The position numbers and the translations under genes were made by a program. From NCBI GenBank assembly GCA_963971405.1, contig OZ020489.1, positions 4,154,001 to 4,218,000 on the forward strand: 64,000 bases of DNA. The letters are read 5' to 3'. Source of the DNA: Psococerastis gibbosa (taxonomy: Eukaryota > Arthropoda > Insecta > Psocodea > Psocidae). Position 1 is the stretch's first letter. Every line of letters begins with the position of its first letter. The notes under the pieces are model-generated. The model saw only the letters and a list, made by a program, of their open reading frames with translations. It was not told the origin of the DNA and ran no database searches. Shown one piece after another: positions 45,098-56,524 of this stretch.

Positions 45098-45290
45098 AGA
45101 GGACAAACTACGCAGACTTTAGTCACCCCTGGTTCGACTCTAAATCGGGCACTTTATTTTTTATTAAGAGGAAACTGGCCTGGAACCCCTGGAACACACC
45201 AAAATTGGTTTTCTTATATTTCTTACCTAAGTTTCTTATTCAAGTTATATTGGTATAATTGGTTGAGGACTATTTGATACACCCTATTAT
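45098..45290. mobile_element. Repeat D left-end fragment
   Basis: TTTTAAGAGGACAAACTACG followed by TTAGTCACCCCTGG is a D-type left end. The right arm is missing and a repeat F copy follows directly. Confidence 0.4.
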
Positions 45291-45292
45291 AA

Positions 45293-45359
45293 GGGGGTTA
45301 TTCCACCTACGTCAATACCACATGTACTATTGACTATTGACGTAGGTGGAATAAGCGCC
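45293..45359. mobile_element. Repeat F MITE, smallest copy
   Basis: 67 bases: GGTTATTCCACCTACGTCAA and TTGACGTAGGTGGAATAAGC form a hairpin. It is flanked by TAA on both sides (45290-45292 and 45360-45362). Confidence 0.8.
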
Positions 45360-45394
45360 TAAGGGGGTTTTCATTTTTGTTGTCATACTTTTTC

Positions 45395-45720
45395 CATTAG
45401 CAAGCTGGTACACGTCCTCGACGTCAACCTACACCGGCTACAAGCTGAGTGAAGTTTACAATTGACAAAATGTACTATGCGAATCTCATAACTTTCATAG
45501 TAACTTGAGTAAAACTCGTATCCGAACATGGCGAAGTCATGCTTGTAACGCCTGTTGGACAGGTAGACTTGTCTCAGCTTGCCCATTATTGCTTGCAGGC
45601 GGTGTGTGTTGACATCGAGAACGTGTGTCAGATTGTCATTGGCCAAAAATCCATACAGAAGTAAAACCAAGAATGTCCAAAAATCCACGGAGTCGTAGGC
45701 AATAGGGAATTCCAGCCGGA
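45395..45720. repeat. Repeat C, two copies tail to tail
   Basis: 45395-45470 is a reverse piece (GTACACGTCCTCGACGTCAA, CCTACACCGGCTACAAGC). 45520-45720 is a forward copy (GCGAAGTCATGCTTGTAACG, TTGACATCGAGAACGTGTG, GTCCAAAAATCCACGGAGTC). Confidence 0.65.
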
Positions 45721-46109
45721 CATTATGTTTTTATAACTTGAATGAAAGTCTTCTATTTTACCAGGAGTGACCAGCCCTTGCGCCCTTCTGTTACTAAGCA
45801 ACCTCTAAATGAAAATTACTAATAATTAATGAGCAAAGCTAGGGATTTATAAGAACAAGGCACTCTTTCGTCCTTTACTCCACAATCGTAAATATTTCAA
45901 CAGACGCTCTTAATCTATTTTACAACATACTAAACTCTAGACTACATCAGTAGAGGGTTGACGGTGTACTTACGACTCAAAATCAAAATATTTGCTTAAT
46001 TTTTTTATAGTGAGATGGTATAATAATGATGCGACTGAAGTGTGATAAATTTAATATCTTTTAAGAGACATCCGGGGTGGATTTACTTCAATGGGTGAAA
46101 AAAAAGAAA

Positions 46110-46450
46110 AAAAAAATCAAATTACACAGGAAATAATCTTAAAGCTAGAAATGAGATGAAATAAAGTAGAACAAATGTTTTTCTACTATTTGATGAACAT
46201 TGTGTGGCCTGCTGTTGCACAGCTGTTGAACTTCATTTTTAAGAAATAACGGACACGTAAGTTGTTAAGTCGTAGGAGTTTCAAAATTGTGGCCAATTGG
46301 TGTTAGTTACAGCCACATTCTATGCATCAAAATGCAGAGGAACGTTTCTCCCACGCCATGACATCTCATTTATGGCTCTACGATCAATATTTTTCAGATA
46401 TTGGATTTTATTTAAATAAAAAATAAAAACTAGGGGCCGATTTTCCCTTA
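46110..46450. repeat. Dispersed repeat H, copy 2
   Basis: Matches the window start 180-560 in the same order (AAATGAGATGAAA, AAATGTTTTTCTACT, GTGGCCAATTGGTGTTAG, TCTACGATCAATATTTTTCA). Unknown class. Confidence 0.45.
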
Positions 46451-47069
46451 ATTGGCTGAATGTACTTATACACAGTGCGACAAATCTAAGAACTTGCGTA
46501 AAGATTCTATAATGCACATATAAACACTCTTGCTTTTAGACTATGTATTTCCACTCTATTCTAAAATGTAAGCTGCAACAGTGAAATTTACGAGAAAAGT
46601 CCGCTTGAGGACGAGAAGGGATGAAAAACAGACTAAAGTTGTTGGAAGATGTACTCGGTTACAAGGTAGCACTGTAGTGAATCCCGTCATAGCCAAAATC
46701 AACCAAAAAACCATATGAAATGAAATGTAATGAAAAACTTCTTTATATTAGACGAGCTTTAGCCCCCAAGGGCTGCTTTACCAGCTAACCTATATACCTT
46801 TAACTTGACCCCGCCACTGAGCTACCTGCTAAACCATGCTAAGGTCATTGCAAAAAGGGAAAACCTATAATTTATAAGCATCAGAAAATGCCTCAGCTCC
46901 AGCTGGACTAACCCCCCCCCCCCTCCCTAGAAGGGTTTATGTTGCATAATATGCCAATACGTTATGCGAACTTCTTACATTAGATTGTCAAATTGGTATG
47001 TGGTTCATGCCAGGCCTCTGCCATAACGGTACTCACTACTGTGGTATCCTTTAACAGACTAGATCTAAA

Positions 47070-47460
47070 GTTCGGGGTTGAGAAAGCAATGGCGTAGAGA
47101 AAGGCAGTAAAGACTTGGAAATATGTGGAAAAGGGCACGCGAAGGAGCGGGCGGAAGACCAAGGAAGAGGTACCAAGTTCTGAGGAGAGTGGGGCTTTAA
47201 TTGGAGCAAGTGCTGAACAGAGTAAAAAGAGAAAAGAGTAAGGTGACGTCTACGGTGGCATGGTGGTAAAAGCTTGTACTTGTGCTACGCGATCGGAGAC
47301 GTGTCGCAACTCAGCATAAGTATTAGTTTACGCATTGAGGCGACTGGAGAGGTCAATCGGATACATTCTTAAATTGTTTGTAAGCAATTATCCTTTAAAA
47401 AAAAGAGTAAGGAAAACCCATATATCACACCCGGGCGACTGGAGCTGATTTCAAAAGATT
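47070..47460 (+). pseudogene. Non-LTR retroelement tail interrupted by SINE-A
   Basis: GGAAATATGTGGAAAAGGGC, CAAGTTCTGAGGAGAGTGG and, after the SINE, ATCACACCCGGGCGACTGGA match the tail at 58300-58600 (GAGTGAGACTGGTACC and ACCACACCCGGGCGACTACA). This is the end of a retroelement frame broken at 47243 by a younger SINE. Confidence 0.6.
47244..47400 (+). repeat. SINE-A with perfect 12-bp target duplication
   Basis: A complete copy of 157 bases (TACGGTGGCATGGTGGTAAA, GATCGGAGACGTGTCGCAAC, GAGGCGACTGGAGAGGTCAA, A tail). AAAAGAGTAAGG occurs at 47232-47243 and again at 47401-47412. This defines the ends of the family. Confidence 0.88.
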
Positions 47461-48299
47461 TCTACGTACAGTATGTTTAAAAAATCCAAAAGTTCTTTAG
47501 GTTTGTTCAGTTCGAGCACTAGCCTCATATATTTTCTATTGTTCTTAGGTATACCGTATGTGCTATTTTAAATTTATACAAAATCTGCGCCATTCAGGTA
47601 AAAATGCGGGGCAAGTAAGCCTACTATGCAAATATACATATATATTTATACACACCAGGAAGGTCTGATAGCATGGCAGACATGTTGGTTTTCTATTTGA
47701 AACACGCCCTCTTAATTTGGCTTTCCCCGCTGGACCGGAAGGTCTTTCAATAGCCCACCACAAGTCTTCCATTCGGTTCAGGCCAGCGCGAAAGAAAGAA
47801 AATTTCCTCTATAGGCTTAAGACCTTCATTCAATACAATCTATTGTAGGTAGGCTATATTATATGAAGGGGGTAGTAGAATTAAAGCAATCAATTTTGAA
47901 CTTTGCAAAAATCATTAGTTCGGGTCCAATGGCGATAGGATTTTTTAAAAAGCGGTATAGGAATTCAATGTCTATGGAATCCTCATCCACATTTCTATAA
48001 GACAAAAATCGGTTCATTCCTACTTCAAAACACCTAAATAATAAGGTATTGCATAATTTGCATACATAAAAGTTTTGCTATAACGCAGAACACAACACGT
48101 CTTAGATTAGTTTAGGCCTACCGGTATGATGCGTTAGGATCTCAGATTTCAGTAGAGTTAAATATAAGACGACCAGATCAGAATAAACCTAAACAGTGCA
48201 ACCTAAACTATTTACATTTAGAATAAACATCTTGATACAAGTGATATGACAACCCAATGAGGTGAAGGCCTGAGGCCTGGTAGAAGGCCATGTCTGAGT

Positions 48300-48690
48300 G
48301 AACCCCTAGACAAGCGCAACGAGAAAATTGAAGCCTTCGAAATGTGGTGCCATCAGAAAATGTTAAACATTGCATGGATGGACGGGGTAACCAATGAGGA
48401 AGTGCTGCAACAAATAGAAGGGAGAAAATTGGGGGCATCTATTGCCAGCGGAGAACGAAAAACGACATGAGGGACACCTTTGCACAATTTTGGAAGGACA
48501 TATGTATGACTGTGTCGCGATGGGCCACCCGCGTGCAGTGTTTGGACCAGCCGCACAGACACTTCAACTGCACGACGTACGGGAAACTCAAGAGGCTGGC
48601 CGAGGACAGAACGGAATAGAGGATCCGGAGCGTGTTGCTGCAAACCAAACCCTAGTGGTTAGGAAAAATTCACCAACCATTGTCTAAGTG
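48300..48690 (+). pseudogene. Non-LTR retroelement RT-tail fragment
   Basis: EKIEAFEMWCHQKMLNIAWM, DGVTNEEVLQQIEGRKLG is the conserved block that follows the polymerase in many arthropod non-LTR elements. Downstream text in other frames keeps only traces of the tail. Several stops are present. Confidence 0.75.
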
Positions 48691-48894
48691 AAAACTTGGG
48701 AAGTGAAATATATTTAATCGTATCACGACATCATCTTCGCAAAGTCTAGATTAGTGCGCCAGTTCTCAATCGACTAGACTACTGTTGTCACAGTGAGAAT
48801 CCTGCATCATAAATTGTGGCCATTGCACTGTTTCAGGTCTACTCAGAACATGATCATCTTACATTAATCTCATTACTACAAACCAAGATCTTAA

Positions 48895-49468
48895 GAAGAA
48901 GCTAACCGTTGACATTGGTCACTCCTGGATCACCCCAAACTAGGTTGGCTTATAATTTTTAATGAATTTAATATTTATAAGGAACGTAGAAAATTGGCAA
49001 ACTAAATTCCGAGGTTTTTATTAAGTACTTTTTTTTATTATTTCATTTACTGAGCAAGTTATTAGATTTAGACTATTCAAGTTGTAGAAGACTATTTTGT
49101 ACGTAGGGATATTGGGTCGAATAATTATTCGAGTGTAATCAGGGCCATAGATACATACGTATATACAGAATTTCGAGTCGATATGTACTCCCCTATTTGG
49201 TATTCCATATTTTAAAGTATTTTTAATTTTAGGCGCAGCAATTTTTATTATTTTATTTTTATTTTATTATATTAATTATTAAAGTTACTGGGAACTAAAA
49301 TTTCCCCCGGGTGAAGTACACTACACAAACTACGATACCGTACACCCCAAACAAATACCTAAATTACGCTCTAATTTGATGTATGAAATAGTCTTCTACA
49401 ACTTGAATCGAGCTGATTTTTAAGAACTTGCTTAGTAAATTGGGGTGCCAATTTTCTACCATCTTCTT
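48895..49468. mobile_element. Repeat D foldback MITE, TTAA-flanked
   Basis: The left end is GAAGAAGCTAACCGTTGACA with CACTCCTGGATCACCCC, and the right end GGGGTGCCAATTTTCTACCA. TTAA is at 48891-48894 and 49469-49472. Inner arms include CAAGTTGTAGAAGACTATTT and its inverse near 49390. Confidence 0.65.
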
Positions 49469-49548
49469 TTAAGCTATAAAAAATTAATCTCTGTCTGCTG
49501 ACCTACTATGGCACTTAATTTTAATCTTAGCCTGAGATTAAAAATGTA

Positions 49549-49602
49549 AACAAGATAATTTTATAATGGAAAGTACTATTCAAAATTGTTTTGTTTACAT
49601 TT
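49549..49602. repeat. Short palindromic-ended module shared with 22281-22334
   Basis: The reverse complement of this segment matches 22281-22334 almost base for base: GTAAACAAAACAATTTTGAA, TAGTACTTTCCATTATAAAA, TTATCTTGTTTAC. Both ends read GTAAACA or its inverse. Confidence 0.6.
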
Positions 49603-49639
49603 TTAACACCAAGAATAAGCTAATACTAATCGCCTTAGT

Positions 49640-49871
49640 AGGGCCAATGGTAGAAGACTATTTCAAACACCAAATTATAAGGCGTTTCTCAATAATGTTG
49701 CTATAATTTTTCCACGAACTTGATAATTAGTCACCTATCATTTTCACGGAAACGCCACTGCAACAAAACTAAAAAAAGTAGGTAGTACTTCATAGTATTG
49801 AATTAGATAAAAAATATAAACCAACCTATTTTGGGGTTATCCAGGGGTGGCCAATATATACCTCCTCTTGA
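49640..49871. mobile_element. Repeat D right-end fragment
   Basis: TATAAACCAACCTATTTTGG, GGTTATCCAGGGGTGGCCAA and CCTCCTCTTGA, a D right end with a mutated TTAA. The left arm is not found. Confidence 0.5.
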
Positions 49872-50404
49872 CAAATTATAATAGACTATAGAGGTAATTT
49901 TAGACATAAACATTAGGCTAGTTATTACCAATGATAGGTATAGTTGCAGAGAAGCCACTCTTTTGGCACAAATACATATTCGTGTGTAGGACCACTTATA
50001 TAAATTAATTATTAATGCTTAGCTTATGATTGGAACCAAATCCGCGCCACTGTGATCACGAGCTATGCTCCCTCTAGGTTATTTAAACTCAATGAGCGAG
50101 TTATAGTTATTTTAGGATTGCATCAACAGCCGACATATTTAAACCAAAGCCGACGAAGCAAATAATATGGTATTTACCTACTGTATTACCCGGTAACAAA
50201 ACGTTTGCTGTGATATTTCTGGTATTATTGCATTATTGACAATAGTACGCTATTGAAAAGACATCCCAGATAGCTTAAAGAAATCGAAACTAGCTCGCAA
50301 AGAGTTCATACATATGCGCCTTCTTACACTACTCAGGGAATTTCACACTAAATATCACTGCAAAATGCTTGCTTAGGTAGTACTCCGAGCATAAAGAAAA
50401 AAAC

Positions 50405-50475
50405 GAGGTCAGGATTCGATCTCGCCATTTTTTCAATCAGATTCCAAGCCTCTAACCACTAAACCACTACAATTA
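50405..50475 (-). repeat. tRNA-like sequence / SINE head
   Basis: The minus strand reads TAGTGGTTTAGTGGTTAGAG (A box) and, 30 bases on, GAGATCGAATCCTGACC (B box). The anticodon arm does not form a clean stem, so it is scored as a SINE head or tRNA pseudogene. Confidence 0.5.
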
Positions 50476-51195
50476 ATAACAGAATATAAATTTAATCAGC
50501 AAATTAAATACATTCAATGATTATGTTATCAAGTAGGTAACCCTTTAGTCTCGATGATTTCCATTCAGAGCGAGGAGAAGGGTAAGCAGAGAATTATTGA
50601 CGAAGCGATCCATATCAATGAGCCACGCCAAAAAAAATAATTGTAGATTTAAACTGAAAATCTAATTTAGCATAGTTGCATTACTGGCCAAAGGATTTGT
50701 TTCCAGCTTGCCCAAATTCTCCTATCTCAAAGCAACGGAAAAAATTGCCAATGGATTTTATAATAAATATATGAACTTAACCTAATGGTTTGGATTGGCT
50801 CGCTGGCATGGCCCGCTTGCAGCTGACTCAACTAAACTACGAAAGATTGTCAATAAGTAACACGTTCACAAGTATGGGCAACTATGACCATCCGTGGTAA
50901 ATAAAATTCCAAGGGATTTATTTTCTCCTACCACAATTTTCCCTACTCCATTGGACATCATTTATCATGGCTAGTCGTAGGTAGTCATATGGTACATTAA
51001 AAAAAGTCTAGTAAGCTAATGGTTAGATAAGCATTTCCCATAGAATACTATGTTTATCTGACAACTGCGTTAATGGGCTTTAGTCGAGCGAGTCCCTAAG
51101 TCGGGGATAGTTTCTTGGGGGGAATTTAGTTCTATCCAAATATTTCTTTTTATCCTTAATGCCCGTTTATTGGATGCGATTTTCGAGCAGCAAAA
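50476..51195. other. No gene recognised
   Basis: Nothing coding and no repeat that I could match within the window. Confidence 0.5.
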
Positions 51196-51201
51196 GCATA
51201 A

Positions 51202-51466
51202 GGCGTGTATCCCCCTTGTCATATTTTCTTCATATGTGCATTAAAAAATGATAAGATTTTTGTTTTAAGGAGACTATTATGTAGATACTTAACTTATCTA
51301 TTATAAATTAAGTTATAATATGGTAGCAGACATCAATAATAAGTCTCTATTATAATTTAATTTATAATAGATAAGTTAAGTATCTACATAATAGTCTCCT
51401 TAAAACAAAAATCTCATCATTTTTTAATGCACATATGAAGAAAATATGACCAGTGGAATACACGCC
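51202..51466. mobile_element. Repeat F foldback MITE (TAA duplication)
   Basis: Sister of 41376-41588: GCATTAAAAAATGATAAGAT, TTTTGTTTTAAGGAGACTAT and TATGTAGATACTTAACTTAT are mirrored in the right arm. Flanked by TAA at 51199-51201 and 51467-51469. It is 265 bases; the right arm is longer because its copy of the AGATACTTAACTTATC part is complete. Confidence 0.85.
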
Positions 51467-51469
51467 TAA

Positions 51470-53030
51470 GACAAGCTTTGTTTATTTGCATAGGGCGAAG
51501 TGTCTTTTTAAGAGAGGTTTTACAGACTCTTAAGAAGGAAACACACCTACGTAAACACAGTATAGCAAGTTTACGTTCAAATAACCGCTTCCTATAAATG
51601 GGCTCTTAGTACTTTTAACATTGAGCCGTAGCTCTTTGGGCGCGAAAAAAATCGAATATACTAAAGCATAGGACGTCATAAAACACTCCTTGGTGAGCAC
51701 CTTAGTGTCTGGACTAACAAAAATAGCATCAATACATTGAAAGTTCAGGAAGGTTTGTACGAGTATACCAGAACCAATCAAAATTCTATCTTCTTGCCTA
51801 AATCAAAGTTTAACTTTGACAACTTTAACTTTACCCTTGGCAGCAAGTACGGTTTTTAATTTATGCAAGATGATAGCATTCCGAGTGGTTTTAGTGTAGT
51901 GGAATCTGAACCTTAGCATATTACAGTGATACGGTTTTAGTTGGCCTGTGCAATAAAGGGAATGTTTTATGACGCCACATACGTTGTCAAAGTGGGGGCG
52001 TTTATTATCTCAAGGGAGTGTTTTATGACGCCGCATGCGTCATGAGATTTTTCCGCGCCTAATAGGCATAGCCCAATCTTAACATGTAGAAAAGAACCAT
52101 AGAGCATACATAAACAGGATTAAGTAGTGAAGTACGAGAAGTATGTACTAATGATAGATGATTAATGTTTGTGAAATTGGTATAAAACCGTAAGATGCTA
52201 TACGTACGATACTTTCACCGTTACAATGCAATACATTGCATTAATTGCAAGTATTTATCTTATAAAGTGTACTTAGGCCGGCAAGCTGTTACGTTACTTA
52301 AGCTGTATTAGCAAGCAGCCATTGATAGACTGTCAATTTTTCATCAATAATTGCATATAGAATAAATAGTATAAATTTTGCATTTTTAATTTTTTGTTCT
52401 TTTAAGTTCTTCATCAACCCATTTCACTTGTCTTCAATAATTGACAATTTTACTAAATACTTGTCCATTTTTCCAAATGTTTCCCGCACTCTGCTGTATT
52501 TTGATAATTTACGAGACAATCATTATAAAGGAATCCTTTCGTGCTCAAGAAATTAATTGAAATTGTCGAGCTTGTCCCAACGCAAGACGCCGTGTTTTTA
52601 CTCTTTGAATCAATATAACATGTGGGAGTTAAAATAGACAAGAGTAAAACAAAAAAGTCATCAATTATTGATTGAAAATTGACCATTGCTAAATATATTG
52701 TAAGCTATTTTACAATAGAAAACTCTCCTTTTAAGAACATAACACCGACCTTATACGAAAGAAATGAGATGAAACAAGAGACAATAAAATAAACCAGTAC
52801 GACAAGCCTTTTCCAGGGGTATATTTAAAAAAAAAATCTTATTCTGGAGGAAGAGGCTGCGCAAGAATTAAATAAATAATGGATACGGCTGTTATCCGCT
52901 ATTGCTAAAAACAGTCAGAGCATTGAGCAATCCGCGATTTAATGCGGTACATGGCAAAGAAAATGGCTCCTTTTATAATATAATCGATAAAAAAGACAGC
53001 CGACAAGAGCGGCAGCGGCTATAGTACGAA
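51470..53030. other. No gene recognised
   Basis: AT-rich. A direct repeat around AATGTTTTATGACGCC (51960) and GTGTTTTATGACGCC (52019) is the only structure noticed. Open frames at 51530-51781 and 52453-52686 (minus) resemble no family. Confidence 0.5.
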
Positions 53031-53036
53031 CAGTCA

Positions 53037-53330
53037 ACGAACCCAATATTCGTTTTAGGATAAAACACTTTTACACAATGAGATAAAATGTCTTTTTTAA
53101 ATGTGGATGCCCCGAAAAACGTTGCGTCTTTAAGATTTGGCTTGTCACTAACCCAAAGTTCGTTTTGGGATAAAACACTTACAAACAATGAGATAAAGTA
53201 TCTTCTTTTTAACTTGAATGCCCCGACAACACTTCCGCCATCAAAATTGGCTTATCAGTAAGCCAAAGTTCGTTTTGGTATCAAACACTTCTAAACAATG
53301 AGATATTGTCCATTTCTAACTTGGATTATC
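53037..53330. repeat. 110-bp tandem repeat, about 2.7 copies
   Basis: TTCGTTTTAGGATAAAACAC begins at 53049, its variant at 53159 and again at 53269, exactly 110 bases apart. Each is followed by ACAATGAGATAAA, a T-rich part, TGGATGCCCCGA-like text and a GGCTT(G/A)TCA(C/G)TAA block. Later units diverge. Confidence 0.85.
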
Positions 53331-53593
53331 TCGATTAGATATTATAACTATTACATTTAATTTGGCTTATCTCGACGGATTGTCACCGATGTCAATGGGG
53401 CTTTTCAACTCTGCTAATAAAACGGCGTAACTATATATCGGCTGTCTCTTTTATTTTTTAGGGGACTAGGAGCAAATTTTAAGCAGGGCAAGTCAACGGT
53501 AAATTATTTTACCTTCAAATTAGTTAAAAAATCATTTACTCAGCACCAGGCTTTCGGCCTACAGCCTGCATTTGGCCGAAACCTAGAACTTAA

Positions 53594-54041
53594 GAAGAAA
53601 CTTACCGTTAACATCGGCCACCTCAGGGTCACCCCAAAATAGGTTGGTTTATTTATATATATTTTTAAATTAAATACTTAACTTATAACGATTTGTATAA
53701 TTCAATTAACAGAAGTAGTAGTAATAGTAATAGTAGTAGATAGTAATACGGGGATGTTTTTTCAGTTTTGGGGCTTGTCATTGAAACTGATAGGCGACAG
53801 AAATTTACCGAATTATCAAATTCATGGAAAAATTAGTTTAAAAAAAAAAAAAAAACTTATAATATGGTGTATGAAATAGTTCTCTACCAATTGAATGGAC
53901 CAAATCATTAATAATTAATTATCAATGATTTTTTATTATTAATTACTTAATCATAACTTAAGTATTAACGTATGCAAAAAATAGCAACTAACCTATTTTG
54001 GTGTGATCCAGGGGTTGCCAATGTCAACAGTAAGCTGCCTC
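53594..54041. mobile_element. Repeat D, reference copy, TTAA-flanked
   Basis: Left GAAGAAACTTACCGTTAACA, CCCCAAAATAGGTTGGTT; right AACTAACCTATTTTGGTG, CAATGTCAACAGTAAGCTGC. The inverted arms are about 60 bases. TTAA flanks at 53590-53593 and 54042-54045. It is 448 bases without coding capacity. Confidence 0.8.
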
Positions 54042-54594
54042 TTAACAGGAAGCAATTGTTTGAAACTATTACTACGTAAACCCGGGCAGATGGGCCGTGG
54101 GCCGCAAGGTCCCACAACACCCATGAAAGTATTCGTAAAGAATACTGGACGCCACCGCTATATACCAATGCATAGCAGTGACGTGCAGTGCACCGGGACT
54201 TTTCAAATGATGGCGGAACGGCCCTACGTCACTACACAACAGCGGGACCAAGAGTTGTTTTTTTTTATAACCGCAAAATTTTAAACAATCAGTATGTCGC
54301 CAAAATTTTATCGGCTCCCCTGTTAGAAACCAACAGAACTAGTTTCTAATATTTACAAATTAACATTTGGTGCCTATTTTTATAGACTAATAATTTTAAG
54401 CTATGTAATGAAATAATTAAATAATTACAATAAATTTCGGGGCTTATTGCCTTGTATATAAACAAGTATTATCCAATGTCAAACATAGCATTACATTTCT
54501 AAATACTGAAATCAATTTTTACTTACGAAAAGTGACAAATTGTACGCAATAATATTCAGAGTTAAAGCGGGTATTACTATTATAATGAATGTAG

Positions 54595-54835
54595 GTTTAC
54601 TTGTAGTGGCCCATTGAACCTCGCCCAATGTCAACGACCCCCATGGATTTCCAGACATTATTGGTAGTGTTCCCGCGAAAAATTGTGGCCGTTGACATAC
54701 TGGTACACGTCCACGATGTCAACCAACACCGGCTACAAATGATAATGGTGAAGCTGAGAACAGCTTAACATTGACACAATGTAACAGGCGTAAGCATGAC
54801 ATTGATAAGTTCGCGTACGAGTCAAAAAAGCGAGT
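54595..54835 (-). repeat. Repeat C, reverse copy
   Basis: GTGGCCCATTGAACCTCGCC, AATGTCAACGACCCCCATGG, ACGTCCACGATGTCAACCA, CACCGGCTACAAATGATAAT and GGCGTAAGCATGAC in family order, reversed. Confidence 0.65.
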
Positions 54836-55589
54836 AAGTAGTCCTACATGATTTTTTAACCTGTTGCTCTTAATTGTTTTCCTTATGCTTACAATATTTC
54901 CATCGACGAAATTTTCCCACAAGAAAAGCCAATTCATAGGTTAATCTTCATTTCGCAGAGCAATAATTTTAGCGAGAAACAAACCCCGCAATTCTAGTTT
55001 TAAAGAAAGAAAATAAGGCGCCTCACTTGTCACCTTACGTAAAAATTCCCGAAATAAACAATAACAAAACCCAAAGCTAATACAAACACATGCGCTTAGA
55101 AAATTTAGCCCTTTACCAAAAAACATTGTCCAAAAAATTAGAACACATTTCGGAGTCTGATTAAGAGGGCGGTCCTGTGCTGACACACTGTGGATATGAC
55201 AAAAGTTTGCCTATTTTGAAGGATGAACAATTTTTTTTTTTACGTATTCTTAAAGCGTTATGCCAGAGCACTTGGCCACATACATTGTAAAAGATCACAG
55301 ACCTAAAAGAGAGAAATAAATTAGATAAAAGCTACAATCTCACACAATAAAGGAACAAGCCGTTATAGAATGTACTTTCATGCAGATTTTTACGGTTTGA
55401 ATAATGTTTCAGTTTAAAATCAACTCAACAGGATATGAACAGTAGAAAATCGGCAATTAAAAATCTATCAATTAAATATTTTAATTAATTTACTTCTCAT
55501 TTTATTCAAGATTTAGTCCATTCAAGTTGAAAGACTATTTCATGATACATATCATTTTTATTTTATTTTGTTAGTGTAGTTATTATTTC

Positions 55590-55798
55590 AGAAACATTAT
55601 TGGAGTCAATAATTTTCGCAATAAAATTCATGGAAAAATTACAACCTCAAAAATTAAAAATTTCTCTATAATATGATACATGAAATAGTTTGATATACCA
55701 AATCTTTAATAACTTGCATACTAAATTGTGAATAAAAACAACGGACAGATTTTGGGGTGAGTCACGGGTGACCAATATCTAAGTTCCATATCTTGTTA
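55590..55798. mobile_element. Repeat D, right half
   Basis: TCATGGAAAAATTACAACC, CAAATCTTTAATAACTTGCA, TTTGGGGTGAGTCACGGGTG, CCATATCTTGTTAA. Ends at a TTAA. Confidence 0.5.
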
Positions 55799-56017
55799 AG
55801 AGCAAAAGTAGCTACTTTAAACTGGGAAGACATAAAATAGTATAGGATTATTTCGTAGCCAGTACAATTAAGTATCCACTGCGCTAATAGTCAATTCTCA
55901 AGTTTCAAGCTACTGGGCTAATACATTTTGGTCATAATGGCTCTAACTACAGTGTTATCCTTTAACTGACCATACCTTAGTGGACGCCTTATCAACCTGA
56001 CTAGAAACGCTCCCTTA

Positions 56018-56156
56018 GGCGGGGATTCCACCAACGTCAATAGTGTTATTAAATGTTTTTTGACGTGGTAGCAGACATTTTTAGACAGTCTAAAACTATC
56101 TGCTACCACGTCAAAAAACATTAAATATCACTATTGACGTTGGTGGAATCCCCGCC
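56018..56156. mobile_element. Repeat F MITE (TTA duplication)
   Basis: 139 bases, near-perfect hairpin: GGCGGGGATTCCACCAACGT, TTTTTTGACGTGGTAGCAGA and their inverses. TTA at 56015-56017 and 56157-56159. Confidence 0.88.
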
Positions 56157-56244
56157 TTAGTTAATTGGCACTATGCTCTCTCGTTTGAATCCGTGAACTT
56201 TATTAACGGCACTGCTTTGCAGCCACAAGCCTTATCAAAGTATA

Positions 56245-56370
56245 ATTTTGGCCACTGGCAAACTGGGGTCCGATGTCAACCCACACCAGCTACAAACGAC
56301 AATGGCCAAGCTGAGACAAGTTTAACCATTGACACAGCGCAACCAGCGTGGGCGTGATTTAACCATGTTT
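56245..56370 (-). repeat. Repeat C fragment
   Basis: GGTCCGATGTCAACCCACAC, CAGCTACAAACGACAATGG and GTGGGCGTGATTTAACCATG. It is cut on the right by a repeat F element. Confidence 0.6.
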
Positions 56371-56376
56371 CGGTAT

Positions 56377-56524
56377 GGCGCTGATTCCACCAACGTCAAT
56401 AGTGATATTAAATGTTTTTTGACGTGGTAGCAGACATTTTTAGTATGGATAAAACTGTCTAAAAATGTCTGCTACCACGTCAAAAACATTTAATATCACT
56501 ATTGACGTTGGTGGAAGCAGCGCC
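56377..56524. mobile_element. Repeat F MITE, inserted in repeat C
   Basis: 148-base hairpin with GATTCCACCAACGTCAATAG and its inverse. The flanks are TAT (56374-56376) and TAA (56525-56527), consistent with TWA plus one mutation. Confidence 0.82.

Noticed and set aside
52453..52686. Minus-strand 77-codon frame with several Cys
   Set aside because: No family, no splice context, no poly(A) or promoter signals nearby.
54941..55186. Minus-strand 81-codon hydrophobic frame
   Set aside because: Chance frame in AT-rich DNA; no domain or context.
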